From Paralichthys olivaceus (lineage: Eukaryota > Chordata > Actinopteri > Pleuronectiformes > Paralichthyidae): a stretch of 64,000 bases of DNA. A model generated the notes under the pieces. The model searched no databases. It had not been told where the DNA came from and was given only the letters and a program-made list of their open reading frames with translations. A program made the translations under genes and the position numbers. This document shows positions 1 through 14,413 of the stretch, in pieces (position 1 is the stretch's first letter; each line of letters starts with the position of its first letter). Location of the stretch: positions 16,464,458 through 16,528,457 of the forward strand of contig NC_091096.1 in NCBI RefSeq assembly GCF_024713975.1, in the 5' to 3' direction.

Positions 1-2137
1 TATACCCTGTATAGTGGACTCATTGTATCCCAAAATGCATTATGAAAAACTCAGTGGTCACTAACCAAGCACTCTGTATTCCATCATGCATTGCACTCAG
101 CCCACAGATGAGAGGATAAAGAACTTTATGATGTGAAAACATAAAGGTTCCATATCTAAATAAAAAGCTTCAGATTAAACTTAATATAAACCGAAAAGAA
201 CTGAAAGTTGTGGCAGACAACCAATCAAAGTAATGTGAAATACAAAGAAAAAAAACCGGAGTAGTGTCTGTTATTTTCATTTTGCCTATTAGCTCACTAT
301 ATAGTCATCTTTCCTCTATATGGAACTCCCTCAACAGTGAGTAGGAGGGAGTGAAAAAATTTGATTTCAGACACAACAATGTTTTCTGACATGAGGGTGC
401 ACAACTTTAAACACAAGGACATAAGGACACTACTGGACTGGGTAGTGCTGCGTTGTGCTGGAGAGTCACTGCTGTCATGCCATCAGGACATTTTGTTGGA
501 TTAGTGTGCAGTGCAGTTATAACAGTTAATAATACACAATAAAGAAAATACCATAGTGATAATGCTGTTAACGAACTTCATCATATATTACAGTTATAAC
601 AAAGGGATATAAAACTCACCCCTGACTCTGTGGAGCTCATAGATGAAACAGTCCAATGACTCACATTCAACAGGCTGAGAAGCACAGATTATTAATGGGT
701 GATGTGTGTGTCTGTGTGTGTCCCATCCAGTATGTCAGCTGGTGTGTCAACAGCAGATGTACACACCAATGGGAATGGGAATCCATTCTCACAGGTTCAG
801 AGGTCCCCAGAAAGGGTGTAGCCCACTGATGTCAGGCCAATGAATTGACACATCTGTGAATGAATGTCTGACACAGACAGCCTGTCAAGAGAAACAGGAT
901 ATGATCCTTCCTTCACGTCCTTATAAAGTCAACAGTCAGTCCCTGACATTTGTCTTTGAGACAGATCGAGAGAAATATTCAGATAAGACAATGATAAATG
1001 AGGCAGATGATAAAAGGCAGGTCAAAAGTAAAGTACAAATGGTAAATGAAATTAAACAAAATGGCGTGAGGGGGAAAGTATTTTGATGGAGACTATGACC
1101 TGTGGTCGTAATCAGGACTGACAGAAATAGCAGCCACCTGTTGGAGCACAACACACAACAGCAGAAGGCCTCTGATGGGAATTGGGACAGAACGCAAACT
1201 ATTACAGATATTTCTGTTCTTACTGATCCTATAATAGCCCTATCTAAAAATAAAGATTTTCCATTGATGTTGATATTGATAGGACAACTGTATAATGTGT
1301 GTGTGCAGGCTGCAGATTTCCATAACAAAGTAGTAAAAATCAGTGTTAGGTTTTTATTTAATTCTTAAAAATATGATTTTGGATGCTGTATCTTCATTTA
1401 AGTTGGTTTATTAACAATATCCAGCCCCTTTAATTGATGGTAGTTATCTATATAAGCCCTAACTCTAGCTGCCTATACAAATACAACCTGTACAAGCTTT
1501 ACTTGGTAAAAAGTATACTGTATGTGCGATTGAATTTGTCAAAGTCTCTAAAAAACACATGAAATAATTTTGTTTCTAAAGCTGCTATTTATGCTGATGT
1601 GATCCATTAGGTAAGTAAAGGGGTGAAACCCACTTTGAGTGGGGCCTCACAAGTCCTGAAGCTTGTGTTGCTAGGCAACATCTAGAAAAGAAGGGGTGCT
1701 TGAAAATTCAACTTGTTCACATGCAAAGATATATTATTATTATCATCATTATAAAACTAGCTTTTATTAAAGGGACTATTTTCGCTTAAGATGACTGGGA
1801 AATATGATACTCAAGCGTTCATTTAGTTAAATCCACACTGACCTCTGTTCAGCCAACTCTGTGTGTTTCAATTAGCAGACAAGAGGATAAAAATCAATGT
1901 GAAAACACGGGTGTAGCATGGTGTGGATGCTGCATTTAATTAGAAAAGTGCATCTGTACCATGAGATGGGCGCGTGATGGGCAACAGATGCTTCTAACAA
2001 CACTTTTCATACAACTATATATCGTAATACACGTTTCCTGGTGTCTGCCTGTCCTGTTAGCAAACATTAGGAAACAGACTCGGTGGCTTTGTTATACAGG
2101 AAAAGGAGAAAATAAGTTGAAAATCACATATTGTTTC

Positions 2138-2603
2138 TCCACACAGAACTCAAGACAAGAAAACATCCTAATGCCAACGACTAGCAGAATGAAACGTCTC
2201 CATCTCAACAGGAGGCTCTGCATGATTTGGATCAACAGGATGGTGAAGAAGCAAACTGCAGACCTGACACAGTTCCTCCTCATGAAAGAGGTGGTGATGA
2301 CCGAGCTGGTGGTGACATCACGCTGGCAAGGGAAACTGGAGGAATACCAAAAGAGAGCTGAAATATCCTCTGGCACAACCAGCAGGTAGGATGAGGAAGT
2401 GGAACCCACTAAAACGTGAGCAAAGAATTTCATCAGATGCTGCCAGCCAATCAGAGGAGGAGGAAAGCTCAGGGAATCTCTTTCACGCAAACTCCAGCTT
2501 CATGAGACGGAAACTACGACGTGAGGTGGTGGAGGAAAATGATTTGCTGAGGGCGAGAAAGTCGAAGAAAAGGATGGACAGACACGAAATGAAAGCCAGA
2601 TGA
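2138..2603 (+). other. Unrecognised coding-like patch, possibly a decayed gene or element
   Basis: Two adjacent frames on the plus strand are rich in charged residues. The second, 2391-2603, contains SEEEESSGNLFHANSSF followed by a basic, Arg/Lys-rich tail ending at a TGA. The first ends at a TAG set in a splice-donor-like CAG|GTAGGA context near 2385. The two cannot be joined into one uninterrupted frame without a very short intron. I do not recognise the family. It could be a decayed retrocopy, part of a mobile element, or chance. Confidence 0.15.
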
Positions 2604-5600
2604 TCCACAAGAGGAAGTGGACATGAGAGCAGCACCTCCTGCATTAAACAAACAAAGACAGAAAAAAGTAAAAGGAACAAACCCCATAATGAAAATGAAG
2701 AGATATTTTTGTTAACTTTTTCAGATTACAAGATTCGGACTGAGACATTTGTCTTTTGTTATGCTTTATAAGAAAGAGTCTGAGTGTAAATGATAGAGAA
2801 TATAACATTGTGCATAACCAGTAGAATGTCCAGCTATGATATATTAGACAAAAGGGCGTCTCTCCCTCTCGGCATTGTATTGGTGCTGCAGTGTGCATCA
2901 GTGTGATTTATGAGTTTCTCACTGGTGGAAAACGTTAGAGGAACTTTCTGGTAACCTATGTGTCTTTTCCACTGATTGCCTCCTCTCCTTTTCCTCATCC
3001 TATTCCCTCCTCAAAAACACAAGGTATGCAGAGCTCTTATGTTCTTCAAAAATACATTTCTAAATTGTGAGATTTATTCAACAGCTCACCAGGGGAAGGA
3101 GTTCTGTTGCTAAAAGTCCATGGCAGAGATACAGATCAAAGGTTCCCAGACGCCTACATTAACTTTCATCTATCAGGGAGACACGATGTTGGAGTGCATC
3201 CATCTAAAAGCCTCCCAGCTTTAAAACTTCAGAAAAGGGAAAATATCTGGAACACATTTCAGTTACATTTTTCATACAAGGCGTGAAAAGTAGAAAATTG
3301 TACTTCCCATTTCCATGGTAAATTTATGATTAAGATTTTGCATCTAGATGGAAACTTTTACTTCTATTTATGCCTTTCATCATAGCTCTGCTTACATTTA
3401 CTTGGCCACAATTAGTGAATCATACAAATCATTTATGTAAAAATTATTTCCAAATTATATTTTAGTGATGGTGGTGGGGAGAGCTGTCTAACCCACCAAT
3501 ACACAATTTGCCATATTACACCCATTTTCCCTTGATTTGAGCTCAGGCGACTGTGGAAGCATATATTTCATAACATTTTGAAACTCAACCATTCAGTGAC
3601 CCCTCGTACCCACAGATGGAAATATTGTCACCTTGTTTCTCCAGCCTTTTTGCCAAGTTTTTTTTTCCAGAATGCATCACCTGTCTCACCCATCTGTATA
3701 TTCATCTCTGCAACAAAAATTCACAAGATAAATGAGAGTTCTGATGGAGTTTTCAAGTGTTCAGGGTAAATCAATCTCAGAAGGAAATATATTTGTATTA
3801 TTGCATTCAGAGCCCTATAGTTGAAATAACTGAAATCATTTAACCTGATGTGACTTCAATCAGTTGAAAAAACAGTGTTTAATGATGTCTTCGGATGATT
3901 GATTTTCTAGCGAGGACAAAAGGCCTCTTCATAGTGAGGAGGAAAAGCAGCAGTGACATTGCCTGACTCTGGCTGCTGTAGACTCTGCTGTCTCATTAAA
4001 GCAATCACGCACAGATCATCCAGTGCAAATGCAACCTGCATGCACACACAACACGAGAAGGCATATGCATTTTAAAGAAAAATGTTAATAACCCTGCAAT
4101 AGGCTAGTTGGCAGTCTGACATCTGTCACAAATTAAAAATATGTTACATTTGAATTTACATGACAAATAAGGCACGTTGTTGTTAACCTGCCTGTTAATA
4201 AATCTAACAAGGTGCTGACAAGAATGGATGAAGTACAGACATTAGGTGCAGATCCTGTTAGAAGCTGGTCTACGTTACCTCTTAAACATACATAAGATAA
4301 AGCACAAAATAACTAAAATATAACTGTCATCAAACACACACACCTGCGAATGAACAGACGGTGTAACTTATGTAATTTAGCCTGATCTTAAAGACCTTAC
4401 CCTGCAACCTAAGAACTTTAAATATTAAGAGGTTTCAGGGGGAAAAGCCCAATTTTAAAAGCACTTAACCTCACCCATGAAGAGATTATGATTTATACAT
4501 GAATGGTGTCCAACATCTTTTTTAAAGCTACTATAAAAGTGATTTATAATCCCAGAGAAAACGTGCAGTGTTTAGAAAGTGGTGCGGAAAGTGGTTATGA
4601 CTTGATATTAATGGAAGGTCAAGCAACACATCCATCTAGGATCAAATTAAAGCCTCTCTAATCGTATCCTGACAGTTTTCTATTTTCTCTCCAGAGATCA
4701 ACATCAGCTTTGCACCAGTAGGTGGCACCAAGTCCAAGCATTGGCCAAATTCAGCTGCAGTGTCAACAAAGTTAATAACCCATGAGTTTTCTCTTTGAAG
4801 CACATTAGACACTGATTTCATGCTCTTCACTTACAGGTGGAGGTTAACATCAGTCTGCACGCAGTGGCAGCATCCCGATGGAAGTACAGCAGAGATGCTG
4901 CTGTCTGTTATTTTCTGTTATGTGATGGTAATGTGCTAAATGATGCTGCTCTCAGGCAGAGAAAATTATACCACCACCAACAAAATCACAGCTTCACGAG
5001 ACGCTAACAGAAATAACATAGATGAATAGATGAATCTGAGATTTCAGGCAAAAGCAACTGAAAATAAATACACAATATAAATATAAAATATATAAATTAA
5101 CTGTGCTATTCAAAGTTGTGCCATTGCTGTTTCAGAGAAGGCTTTATATTGTTTATATAAAGCAGCAGTAACTGAGTTAGTGGGATCATGGCCAACTGTA
5201 AAGGTCAAGTCTATAAGCCATGACTGTTAGAAAAGAGATTAAGGGTTGATCATCTCTTTAGCTTTAGCTAACACGCTTGTCTCACTGAAGCACCAGTTTA
5301 TGTGTAAGGGCGAGATACAGATTCATTTATAATCCAGACTTCATCCAATACATTTTTTCATAAAGTCCTAACAATACTTAGCTGAGTGCTTTTGTCAACT
5401 GACCTGCTGTTCATTCAGTTTTTTCCTACACCCTCTTGTTTTTTGATTTTCTTTCAAACATCCCACAGAGAGAAAAAAGCAAATCAGGACCACTGATATT
5501 AAGTTGAGCTTAAAGTGACTCTTTTAAAAACACACCCGACACAATATGTTGCTTTGCGATAAGCCAAAGCCAATGTCAAATGGCCCAAGAGAATCACATT

Positions 5601-7516
5601 GACCTCTCACATAACATCAAACAGTATCAATGATCTAAACCGCACTGATAAGGCTTTCCCTCTGTCACCACCGTCATTTTCATCTGATGCGCACAATGCT
5701 TTACATAAACCAACCAGGGCTCCATATGAGAACGATCAGTTGTGCTCAGCCGTGATGAGGTGCATCCTTCCACACCAGTGTTTCAGGACAGCAGCCGTCA
5801 GTGCACAGGCAGCTGTCTGCTCCATGTTCAGATGGCAAACCAACAAAAAAAGACTAATAATGGTTTGTGTTGACTCAATCTAACTCTCTTTTATCACCTC
5901 GGAAAAGAGTGAACTTGCCATAATATATGTTTCATGTCAATAATTATAGAAAAACAAATGTGGGTGTGTCTGAACACACTGGTTAAATCAAAGTTAAAGT
6001 CAAAGTCAAAAGTCAAAAAAACAAAACCAAAGAGAAAGAAAAACGTCATTGAAAAAATCATTTATTAAAAAAACACTATTTATACAAACTTACTTTATAG
6101 ACTTATATCCAGATTGTTATCTCTAACCAAAAAGTGAATTCTTTTTGAAAGAACAAACAAACGGATTAAAAGATTTGTATGCAAATTTCCACTCAGCTAA
6201 TTTAAGTGCAGTGGAAATCTTGCCTCTAAATCAGTCCCAGAGTACCTGGAACTGACAAATTCACTGAAAACAGGCCAGACATTACTGAGGAGACGTCCAA
6301 TAGAAAACATGGGGTGGGCGTTTAAATCTCACTTACAAATATTGCCCAAACTCTACATCGGCATCACCAACTTCCATCTGTGTCTCTGCTTCTCTCTCTG
6401 TCTCTGAATCAATACAGTGGCTTTTTAGGTGATTACATCGACTTCCCAGTAAACCCCATTAAGATGCTCCCTCCCTGTTCAAAACCTTCAGATTGATTAA
6501 ACCCTTCGTCACAACTTAGCAATTCTGATGTGCGAATGAGGACCTTACGAATTGCACCCTAAAAATAGGGACAGTTATGAAATTATATTTTAAATGTTAA
6601 CAAACTGAGTTATAGTGAGAGTTTATAATTTATGCTGCATTGTAAAATAAAGTCATCAATATAAAAAAGTAGCTTGGTGGTAGACTTTAACAGCAGTTCT
6701 GACAGCACATTGGTCACATTAGCCATCATTTCTCTTTTTTGTCCTCTGCCAAAAGCTCATCGACAAAAACTATCCCATATTACTAGAAACAAAACAGAAT
6801 ACAGATGACTGACAGGATATTTAGATTTATGTGAATGTGTATCAAATGAGGCACCAGGGTGAGACAATAAGGAAATCTGCTCATTTAAAGTCCTCGAGTG
6901 GGTATTGTGGCAGAATGGACCACATTCATATTAAACAACCGGTAGGCACTGAAAACACACATGACCAGGATGAGAGGCGCACACACGTGTCCTCTTAATA
7001 TGCAGCTCCCATATTGATCTAAATGGGCCAAAGGAGCACTTACAACTCGCTGACTATTGGGACAGCTTCATCTATGCTACAGGGAAGCTCATTTGCAATT
7101 ATTCAATATTCCCTCGCCACTGAGGAAGTGCATTGAGTTGCAAATTATCTGCGTTTGATTAGCATGTGGAGTAGGGAAAGCACCCCACAGACTTTGGTCA
7201 CCACGTATTGTTTTGTCTGGAAAAGAATGGCCGCAGCCCACCTGGGCCATTTCATTGCCGTCTGTCTGTCTGCGACTAACTGGGTTTGTCTTTTCATCTA
7301 ATGCATCTGACCAGCTCGTCAAAGCCGGCATAGCTCAGTTGATTGCTTTTTAAATTTTCACAGTCTTTTTCTGTGCTCTCAAACGAGAAAATTACACCTT
7401 TACTCGACCTGTCAGACACAAAGGCGACACAAACAGGTGTCGTGTATCAGGATGCTTCCTGATAAACGACACCTGTCACACAGCAGGCTATTGTGGGATG
7501 TCGTCCGTAATTTACA

Positions 7517-7581
7517 CAAACACGCACACACGCACGCACACGCACGCACGTGCACGCACGCGCACGCACACGCACGCACAC
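7517..7581. repeat. CACG/CACA simple-repeat tract
   Basis: About 65 bp of almost strictly alternating pyrimidine and purine, built from CACG and CACA units with a few CG steps. Such sequence can adopt Z-DNA. It lies in the inferred mctp1 intron. Confidence 0.85.
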
Positions 7582-8684
7582 GGAGATCCACCGCTTTGGT
7601 TGGACCCTCGACTGATGATTAATCTGTGGCGGGGCAGCATTAAGAGTTAGAAAGCTATCCTTGGCTCAACCTATTGATTTAAAGGCCGACTCATCCTACT
7701 TGCTGTGTCGTTACTCTGACAATGTTTGCTCCTGCTTTTGGCCTTTGTTAATGTATTCTGCAGGCCTGATCATTGCATCATGCAGATAAAAGAGGAGTTG
7801 ATTCTGAGCATAATATCAGCACCACATCAATCAGTTTGTGTCCGTCTGGGCAAAGCTGCCATTCAGGAGGGCGCACGAGCACTTCTGAGTCATTTAGTAG
7901 TCTACACTCTCACAGTTAACCTTGTTTACAATAACACTCGGGCCTCAGACTACTGATCGTCTGTGTGTGCAGGATAGTGATTACATTAGCTGCATGTGTA
8001 TGGGCTTGGCTGTGTGTGCGTATGAGGCTGTGGACTAACTGAGACGGGAGAGACCAACGCCGGAGGGTAACACAATGTCACAGTGCACAGCTCCCGTCTT
8101 GCAGCACACAGTCTGTGCTTCTGACGACGGAGGAAATACTTCAGATTTGTCCTCACAAAGCTCTTTTAAAGGAAGAGTGATGTCATCCGAGAGATTGAGG
8201 CTAGGATCAGAGCAGAGGACATGTGAGATAGATCAGGGAGAGACAATGCAGGTAAGTTTATCCCTCAAGGACTCATGAGGAGTGACGCAAGGAAGGAAAA
8301 TGACACCTTTCTTTTGGGATGGCTGAGGGCAAGGACTGACTAACACAGAAAGATTGTGCCCTTGCTGCAGGAACATATATGGAATGATTGAAAGGTAGAG
8401 GGGAGGATAAAGTAAAAAAAAACAAAAAAACAATTTTTTGATCAAGTGACAGTTTAACTGGCATTTGAACTTGTTGCAAAAAGACTCAATTTCACACTCA
8501 AATGAATTTACAATAGAAATAATCAAAATCTTGTTGATTCCAGTCTATAAAAGTTGATAGCTTCCAGCATCTTTCTTTCCATTACTCAATTAATCTAATA
8601 TTTTTGTGACTTTGGTTCAATATAGGCATCAGTGTTACCAACATTAGCAGATAATTACTAAGTTCCCAGTTCAGTTTGGAAACC

Positions 8685-8985
8685 ATCCATCATCTACACT
8701 TACTATTTGAGTGTCGCAGAGGGAGATGGGACCAATCCCAGGAGATGGGGTACATCCACGACAAGTCACCTGCATATCGCAGAGTAGACGTACAGGAACT
8801 CTCATGCTCACAATCACACCTACAGTCAGTTGTGAGTCCCAAATTAAAATGAGCCACAGTATGACTGTGGGAGGAAGCTGGAGTAACTTGAGAAAACCCA
8901 CGCAGATACAGAGAGAAACTCAGCACAGATAGAACTTCTTACTGTGAGGTGAAAGTGCAAATCACTGCACCGCTGCGTTGCCTTG
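8685..8985 (+). repeat. Degenerate dispersed teleost repeat
   Basis: The segment follows, in order, landmarks of a repeat I recognise as very common in fish genomes: a CCATCCATCATCTAC-type start, a GGACCAATCCCAGG block, a CACAATCACACCTACAGTCA block, TGACTGTGGGAGGAAGC, AAAACCCACGCAGA, and a CACTGCACCGCTGCG-type end. All blocks carry point changes, so the copy is old. Family assignment was not attempted. Confidence 0.7.
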
Positions 8986-11900
8986 AATTTGGCTTTCTCA
9001 AAGAAAATAAAAAATAGCCAAATATATTCTTTATATTGCAGCACAAATGCTCTAAAGGTTTTTTCTCTTCTTCTCTTCATGGCTAAAACAAACGAATTGG
9101 GACAGAGCTTTTACATTAAGAAGTGCTATAGTTGCTTGAGTAATGTGGATTGATAAAGAACGACAATATATTTGAATATGGAAAGAATCTGATAAGCAAA
9201 AAAAAAAAGAGATGAAATGACTTAAAACTGAACAAAGGCTAAATGACTTCTCTTTTTCCAGGGTATAACAAATCGAAAGCAACATACCGTCAAGTCACTA
9301 ATTCAATTTATAAGATTATACTCACATTCATACATGTGGGAAATTATAGTTTTCAATGCACCCAAGTTGCACGTCTTCAAATACTGAGAGGTGTTGGAAA
9401 CTCATACGAAGCAGAAGCAACACTTTCGTCAACACTGGAAATGACTGAGCCATCACATCAGCTCCATGAATTAAATTAGATCTAAATTTGCTGCCATTAA
9501 TAGCACTTGCCATGTAAGACCAATCAAACTGTCCATCACAGTTGTTCACACACATGTCCGTCATGGCAGAGACAGAGTTACAGTCAGATGTGTGGGAAGC
9601 AGACACCAGACAGTATGAGACACACTCACACAAAGTAAGAGCTAAAATCTATCAACATCTCCAAATGGTGTCTGCCATACTTTCACTCGTGTGATTTCTT
9701 GCCACCTAGTTCTTCTTGACCAGACACCCGCGAGGTCAGAATCAATCATTTCCCTGTCAGAGTCTGTTACAGCCCACCCCGGGCTGTAATGAATCCTAAT
9801 TTAAGCTGTCACCAGGACGCTTCCAGAAAGAGGCCGGGCTGTTCCCATGTGACCACGCTGCTGTTCATTTTCCCCCCCCGCCCCAAGTCAGGACATCTAA
9901 ACATCCCTCATCTCACAGTCAGTGCATCGTCAAAAAAAGGACAATAACTAAAACAAATCGTCACTAAATCTGGCATGCAGGATGAACCGGCATCGTTCTG
10001 AAAACATTTCTGCAAACTGATTAATCAATTGCTGCGGAAGGAGCCTGTTTACAAGATTTTTAGATTTAAGTAACAGAACATTCTCAGACAAGCTGCAAGA
10101 TAAGAGGATAAGGAAAAGGAACCAAATCACTAATTGTGATCATGTACACCTTATTAACTCCACATACCTCCAGATACTGTACTATTTGAAAACTTTAAAA
10201 GCAACATGCTGACTCAGTGGTTTAAAAAGGATGAAGCACTTGTCGAGGCCGTGTTCATCCAAAAACAGATGTATAATATATATATGTCGTGTCCAAACAA
10301 TATCAATAGGATTGGAAATATTGGGTATATTTAGCATTAGGCTGTTAGTCTCTGTGACACAAAAACCTACTTGCCTGGTTCATGTGTGTTAAATAATTTA
10401 AGTACTTCATAAGAGCTGAGCAGATGGATGGAGGAAGGAAAACACGAGTGAGAACTACTACTGTGATTTGTTTTGGGTTGATTAAATTGAATATTGAATT
10501 TTAAATAAAAATATGTAAAAATCTGCTGCATCACCTCTGTAGATTCTTTAACAGAGATGGCGGCGCTGGTATCAGGGGCCGTGCAGGTGCACTGGCCCGA
10601 GGACCTTCACGCTGTGTGAAACACGTCTTACTATATTTGGCTATGAACGTTTTCAAACTAATATGTCCAACATGGCAGAAGAGGCCACGTGTGAGCGCAA
10701 TAAACTGGCTGGAGCAGGCAGCTGATGCCCCCACACAGTGAGCCATCAGATCACCTCGACATCTCTCCTGATTACTTATAATGCTCTAACATGAGCTAAA
10801 ATGAGGAAAACATTAGCTATTTAAGCTAATTGATATTAGGTGTGCTTCCATATATGGAGTGGACAAACTTTATGCCCAAATATGGCATTCAGCTCATTTT
10901 CTGGATATTTTAGTATTATCTTTCAAAAAACACTTTGTACCTTCCGTTTTTTTAATATACAGCACTTTGGTCGATTCTGGTTGTTATAAATATTTTGAAG
11001 GCTTCATAAACTTGACTTGTCTCGATTACTTTTTAACTTGCAACTATCAGTTTAAATTTTGATTTATTATCTTACCCACCATTCTTTTTTTCCCAGTGTA
11101 CAGCTGATGGCAAATGTTCTTCAGCAAATGAAACTGACGCTAGCGTACTTTACAGGCATATAAAGTAACATGGTAAGGTAATGAGGCCAAACCGAGAGTA
11201 TTGATTAGAATTAGTATTATTATGCCAGACATGGGAGACTGAGAGGCAAGGAATGAAGCAAATAAATAATATATAAATGAAATACAGCTCCACTTGGTCT
11301 GGTGGCCTAAAAACCTTGCAAGCTGTCTTGAAGCAGTCCAAACTATTTGAGACATTATTTATGATGAATGTATATTAATGAAATCATTTAAATTCAGAAC
11401 CTGTGTTTAAAACTCAATGTTTGACCAGATCAGTGCAGAGCTAAGTATCTCCATCAAATATATGCTTCACCTCAGTCTGTATTTAACATTAATGTTGGGC
11501 TGCAGGGGAATTGGTAACACAGCTTTGCCTGAGACTGAGGGTCGGAGAGTTAACCACTCCAGAGAAAGAGAGGAGTGTGACATCGAACTGGCAAAATAAT
11601 CACTGGAGACACTAAACATTATACATTTCAAAAAGGTAAGAGGTTACACCAGATAACCCACTTTGCTAGAGAACAAACACACATATAAAAACATTATTGA
11701 AACCTCTGATTATCCTGAATAGAAGACTACAAAGGAACAAACCCAATACAATTTGACATTTACAATTAAAGAGACGGACTGAGGAGGGACACAATAACTA
11801 CACTAACTCATCTTCAAGTGAATACTGAGTGAATCAAAACATAACTCATATAACTTATAACGATTGTATATTGATTCAAAAAGTCATTTACACAAGTGAA

Positions 11901-13882
11901 ATATAGAGCGTTGAGGGGATAATACTGGGAAGATGACTGTAATAAGTTTCGATTTCTGCAGGTGCTGACACACACAAACAATAAGATGTAACTGTCCTGC
12001 ATCGCCAGCAGCAAAAGTTAAATGCACTCATTTTTTCTCTCTGCTGAGTCAATAGTGGAATCAGAAACTTGGCAATAATCCCTCCCATCACTCATTTTCC
12101 ATATCAAACGATGAAATGTTTCGTTCCATCTATTCTTATTCAATTTATGAAATTGGGGCGTGGAGCTTTATGCTTTTACTTTAATAAAAAAAAGTTAAAT
12201 ACACTCAACTAATGATGGGTTTGTGTATGACTGCAAACATGTCTGACTTTCTGATCCTTGTTGGAACAGGAAAGTGTGCATGCAAAATGCACCAAACAGG
12301 CATTTTAAATAGAACATACCTGATTTTAAAAAAGAAAAGAAAGAATATACGTCCAATCTCATCTTTTCTTTCTTCACATCTTTTCCTCTTATCTTTAATC
12401 TTCCTCTATCACACTTCCCATCACCTTCTGTCCTAACTCATTTAATCTCATCTCCGTCACCTTATCACCTTTCATTATCTCTCTAACCCAGTGTGACCTC
12501 TCTTAATCATATTTATTTCCTTTCATTGCCCATCATCTCGTGCCTTTGTTTCATTTCATCTTTCTGTAACCTCATTACATGAGACTTATATCATGCTGTA
12601 TATGTTACAGCATGCTGCTGCTACTGTAAGTAGTGTTTGCCACTGCTCTCTTCTTTCCATGTGGAAAATCCAACAAATGAATAACAGACTCTGATAAACA
12701 TGCCAACAATAGGATGTAAGCAATGGCTCACGCTGAATGCTAAAACTTGATTTGGCAGAGTGAGACCTCTTTGTATTATGTAATTGCCATGGCAAGGGCT
12801 GTGATGAATCTGCGAGATCAGTTTCAATGAAGTCATTATTTCTTTCCTCTACCTCTTCAGCTGAGTGCAATGCACTTCTGAGAGATTTAATGGATGGGAG
12901 ATATTTGGCACCAACTTTAGTGGGGGTGGGGTGTTTTTGTGCACTAAATTACTTTTTGACAGTGATCTGGATGAGGCTCAGAAGCAGGTTCTGGAACGCT
13001 TCAACAGTGAGGTGAGATCTGAAGCTTTCCAATAACTGCTACGCTGATGAGGAGGCACTTATGGTCTATCGCAGGTAGTCATGTATCTTCTATATTTCTT
13101 TCTTACAGTTGGCAGCAGGACAGAATTGACATAAGATGGTCTAATGAATAGAAGTGATATCAGGGAATGAGTCCTTAGAGACTTCTCACTCTCTTCAGAT
13201 CTAGTTCACTCCAGCTCGCATGGCCCTGTGATTCAGTTCTTCCTGGGAGACCCTGACTCAGCACATTGAGTGATGTGGGAATCTACCTGACATCCATCTC
13301 CTACACTGCTGATGGCATGGCCCGTTGTACATTCGCCTACTGGGCCACTTTTCATGAAAGGGAAAGATCATATAAAACCCTTCCTTCAGCATGCACAGGC
13401 CTTTTTGCAGCCTCAGGCAAGGACACTGTGACAAATGGTCAATGAAGCAAGTGGGCAATAACTATTATGGCAAGAAGAGTGTGCAAAGGGAGGGTGTTTG
13501 AAATACCAGTGCATTTGTAGACTGTGTTGACATCAATATAAGGAATTAAGTTTATATACCAGGGTGCAGCAGGGATGGTGATGTGATATCAAACCAAGAA
13601 GCTCGTGGTGTAGGCTCTCAGCCTGTTATTAGTGAAGATCACACGGGCCTATACGATTAACATTGGTTGTAGTCTGGGCCACACACCTCTACACGCTGCA
13701 GGATATGAGTAAAGGAGGCAGTGGGTCGGTGAATCGATGAGCGCCTCCCAGCATCATGAAACTTAATTTAATCTCCAGGGCATTGCAGTCTATCCTCATG
13801 CATTTTATTATCCACCATCCCTTAGTCCTGACAGAGTTACCAAGAAGAGTGTTTAGCCACATGTGTCTGCTCTTTTACTCAC

Positions 13883-14413
13883 GGAATCGCTTGCGTTTTT
13901 ACGCAGCTGCTCTTCCTCTCCCAGCTCCGCGGCCGGCTCCACCACCAGCTTCTCGAAGCATGCCGAGCCCAGAGAGGAGCTCTTCTGCTGGTACGTGATC
14001 AGCTGGGACACGGGGAGCTTGGGACTCCCGTGCGTCGTCAGCTCTGGCTTGCTCCCCGTGGCTCCAGAGGCTGCGCCAAGGGGATGCAGCAGGGGTCGTC
14101 CGCCCGCGCTGGTGCCTGGGACCGCGTCGCCGCCACCGGACCTCGTGTCCCCTTCAAAGGAGGCCGGTGTAGAGCTGCACAGATTGGGCTGCGACGACGA
14201 AAACACCCGGTCCAGCTGTTTCTTTTTCCTTTTAAACATCCACAGCCCCGATTCCTTCTTGCTGCCCTCCGCGCCCCCTGCGCCGCGACGCTCCGATCCC
14301 AGTTTCGGACTGAGCCAGGGCTTGGTTTTCCCCTGGAAATTCTTCCACATCCTCCGCTGGTAGGACTCCTGTCCTTTGCCGGTGCCCTCATCCTTGGGTG
14401 ATTTTTGCTCCAT
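13883..14413 (-). CDS. mctp1: MCTP1, first coding exon (177 codons)
   Basis: Multiple C2 and transmembrane domain protein 1 is an endoplasmic reticulum/vesicle membrane protein that binds Ca2+ through C2 domains. Only its N-terminal cytosolic leader is here. The exon begins at ATG 14413-14411 and runs exactly 177 codons to a strong donor (GTGAGT on the minus strand just below 13883). Diagnostic stretches also present in the human N-terminus are a WKN motif near residue 20, DRVFSSSQPNLC near the middle, and QKSSSLGSACFEKL toward the end. The intervening sequence is low-complexity and basic. An upstream in-frame ATG at 14572 exists, but residues before MEQK do not resemble the family, so the later start was chosen. 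C2 and membrane-segment exons lie outside or were not found. The region is GC-rich, as expected for a promoter-proximal exon. Confidence 0.88.

Larger units (their letters stand above)
1..13882 (-). other. mctp1: Probable mctp1 intron 1, no gene supported
   Basis: This stretch lies downstream of the mctp1 first-exon splice donor on the minus strand. I found no minus-strand segment resembling the C2 domains that should follow exon 1. Open frames here are short, unlike known proteins, and mostly AT-rich. By inference it is the large first intron of mctp1, as expected from the very long intron 1 of the human gene. It also holds a CACG/CACA tract near 7,517, a degenerate dispersed repeat at 8,685-8,985 and an unexplained coding-like patch at 2,138-2,603. 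Nothing else could be assigned. Confidence 0.55.

Noticed and set aside
12960-13015. Exon-like stretch between TTTTTGACAG and GTGAGA encoding DLDEAQKQVLERFNSE
   Set aside because: No partner exon was found on this strand and following frames are broken. It may be a decayed copy of something, but I cannot name it.
13863-14363. Long plus-strand open frames opposite mctp1 exon 1
   Set aside because: They mirror the GC-rich minus-strand exon, whose frame carries the recognised MCTP1 motifs.
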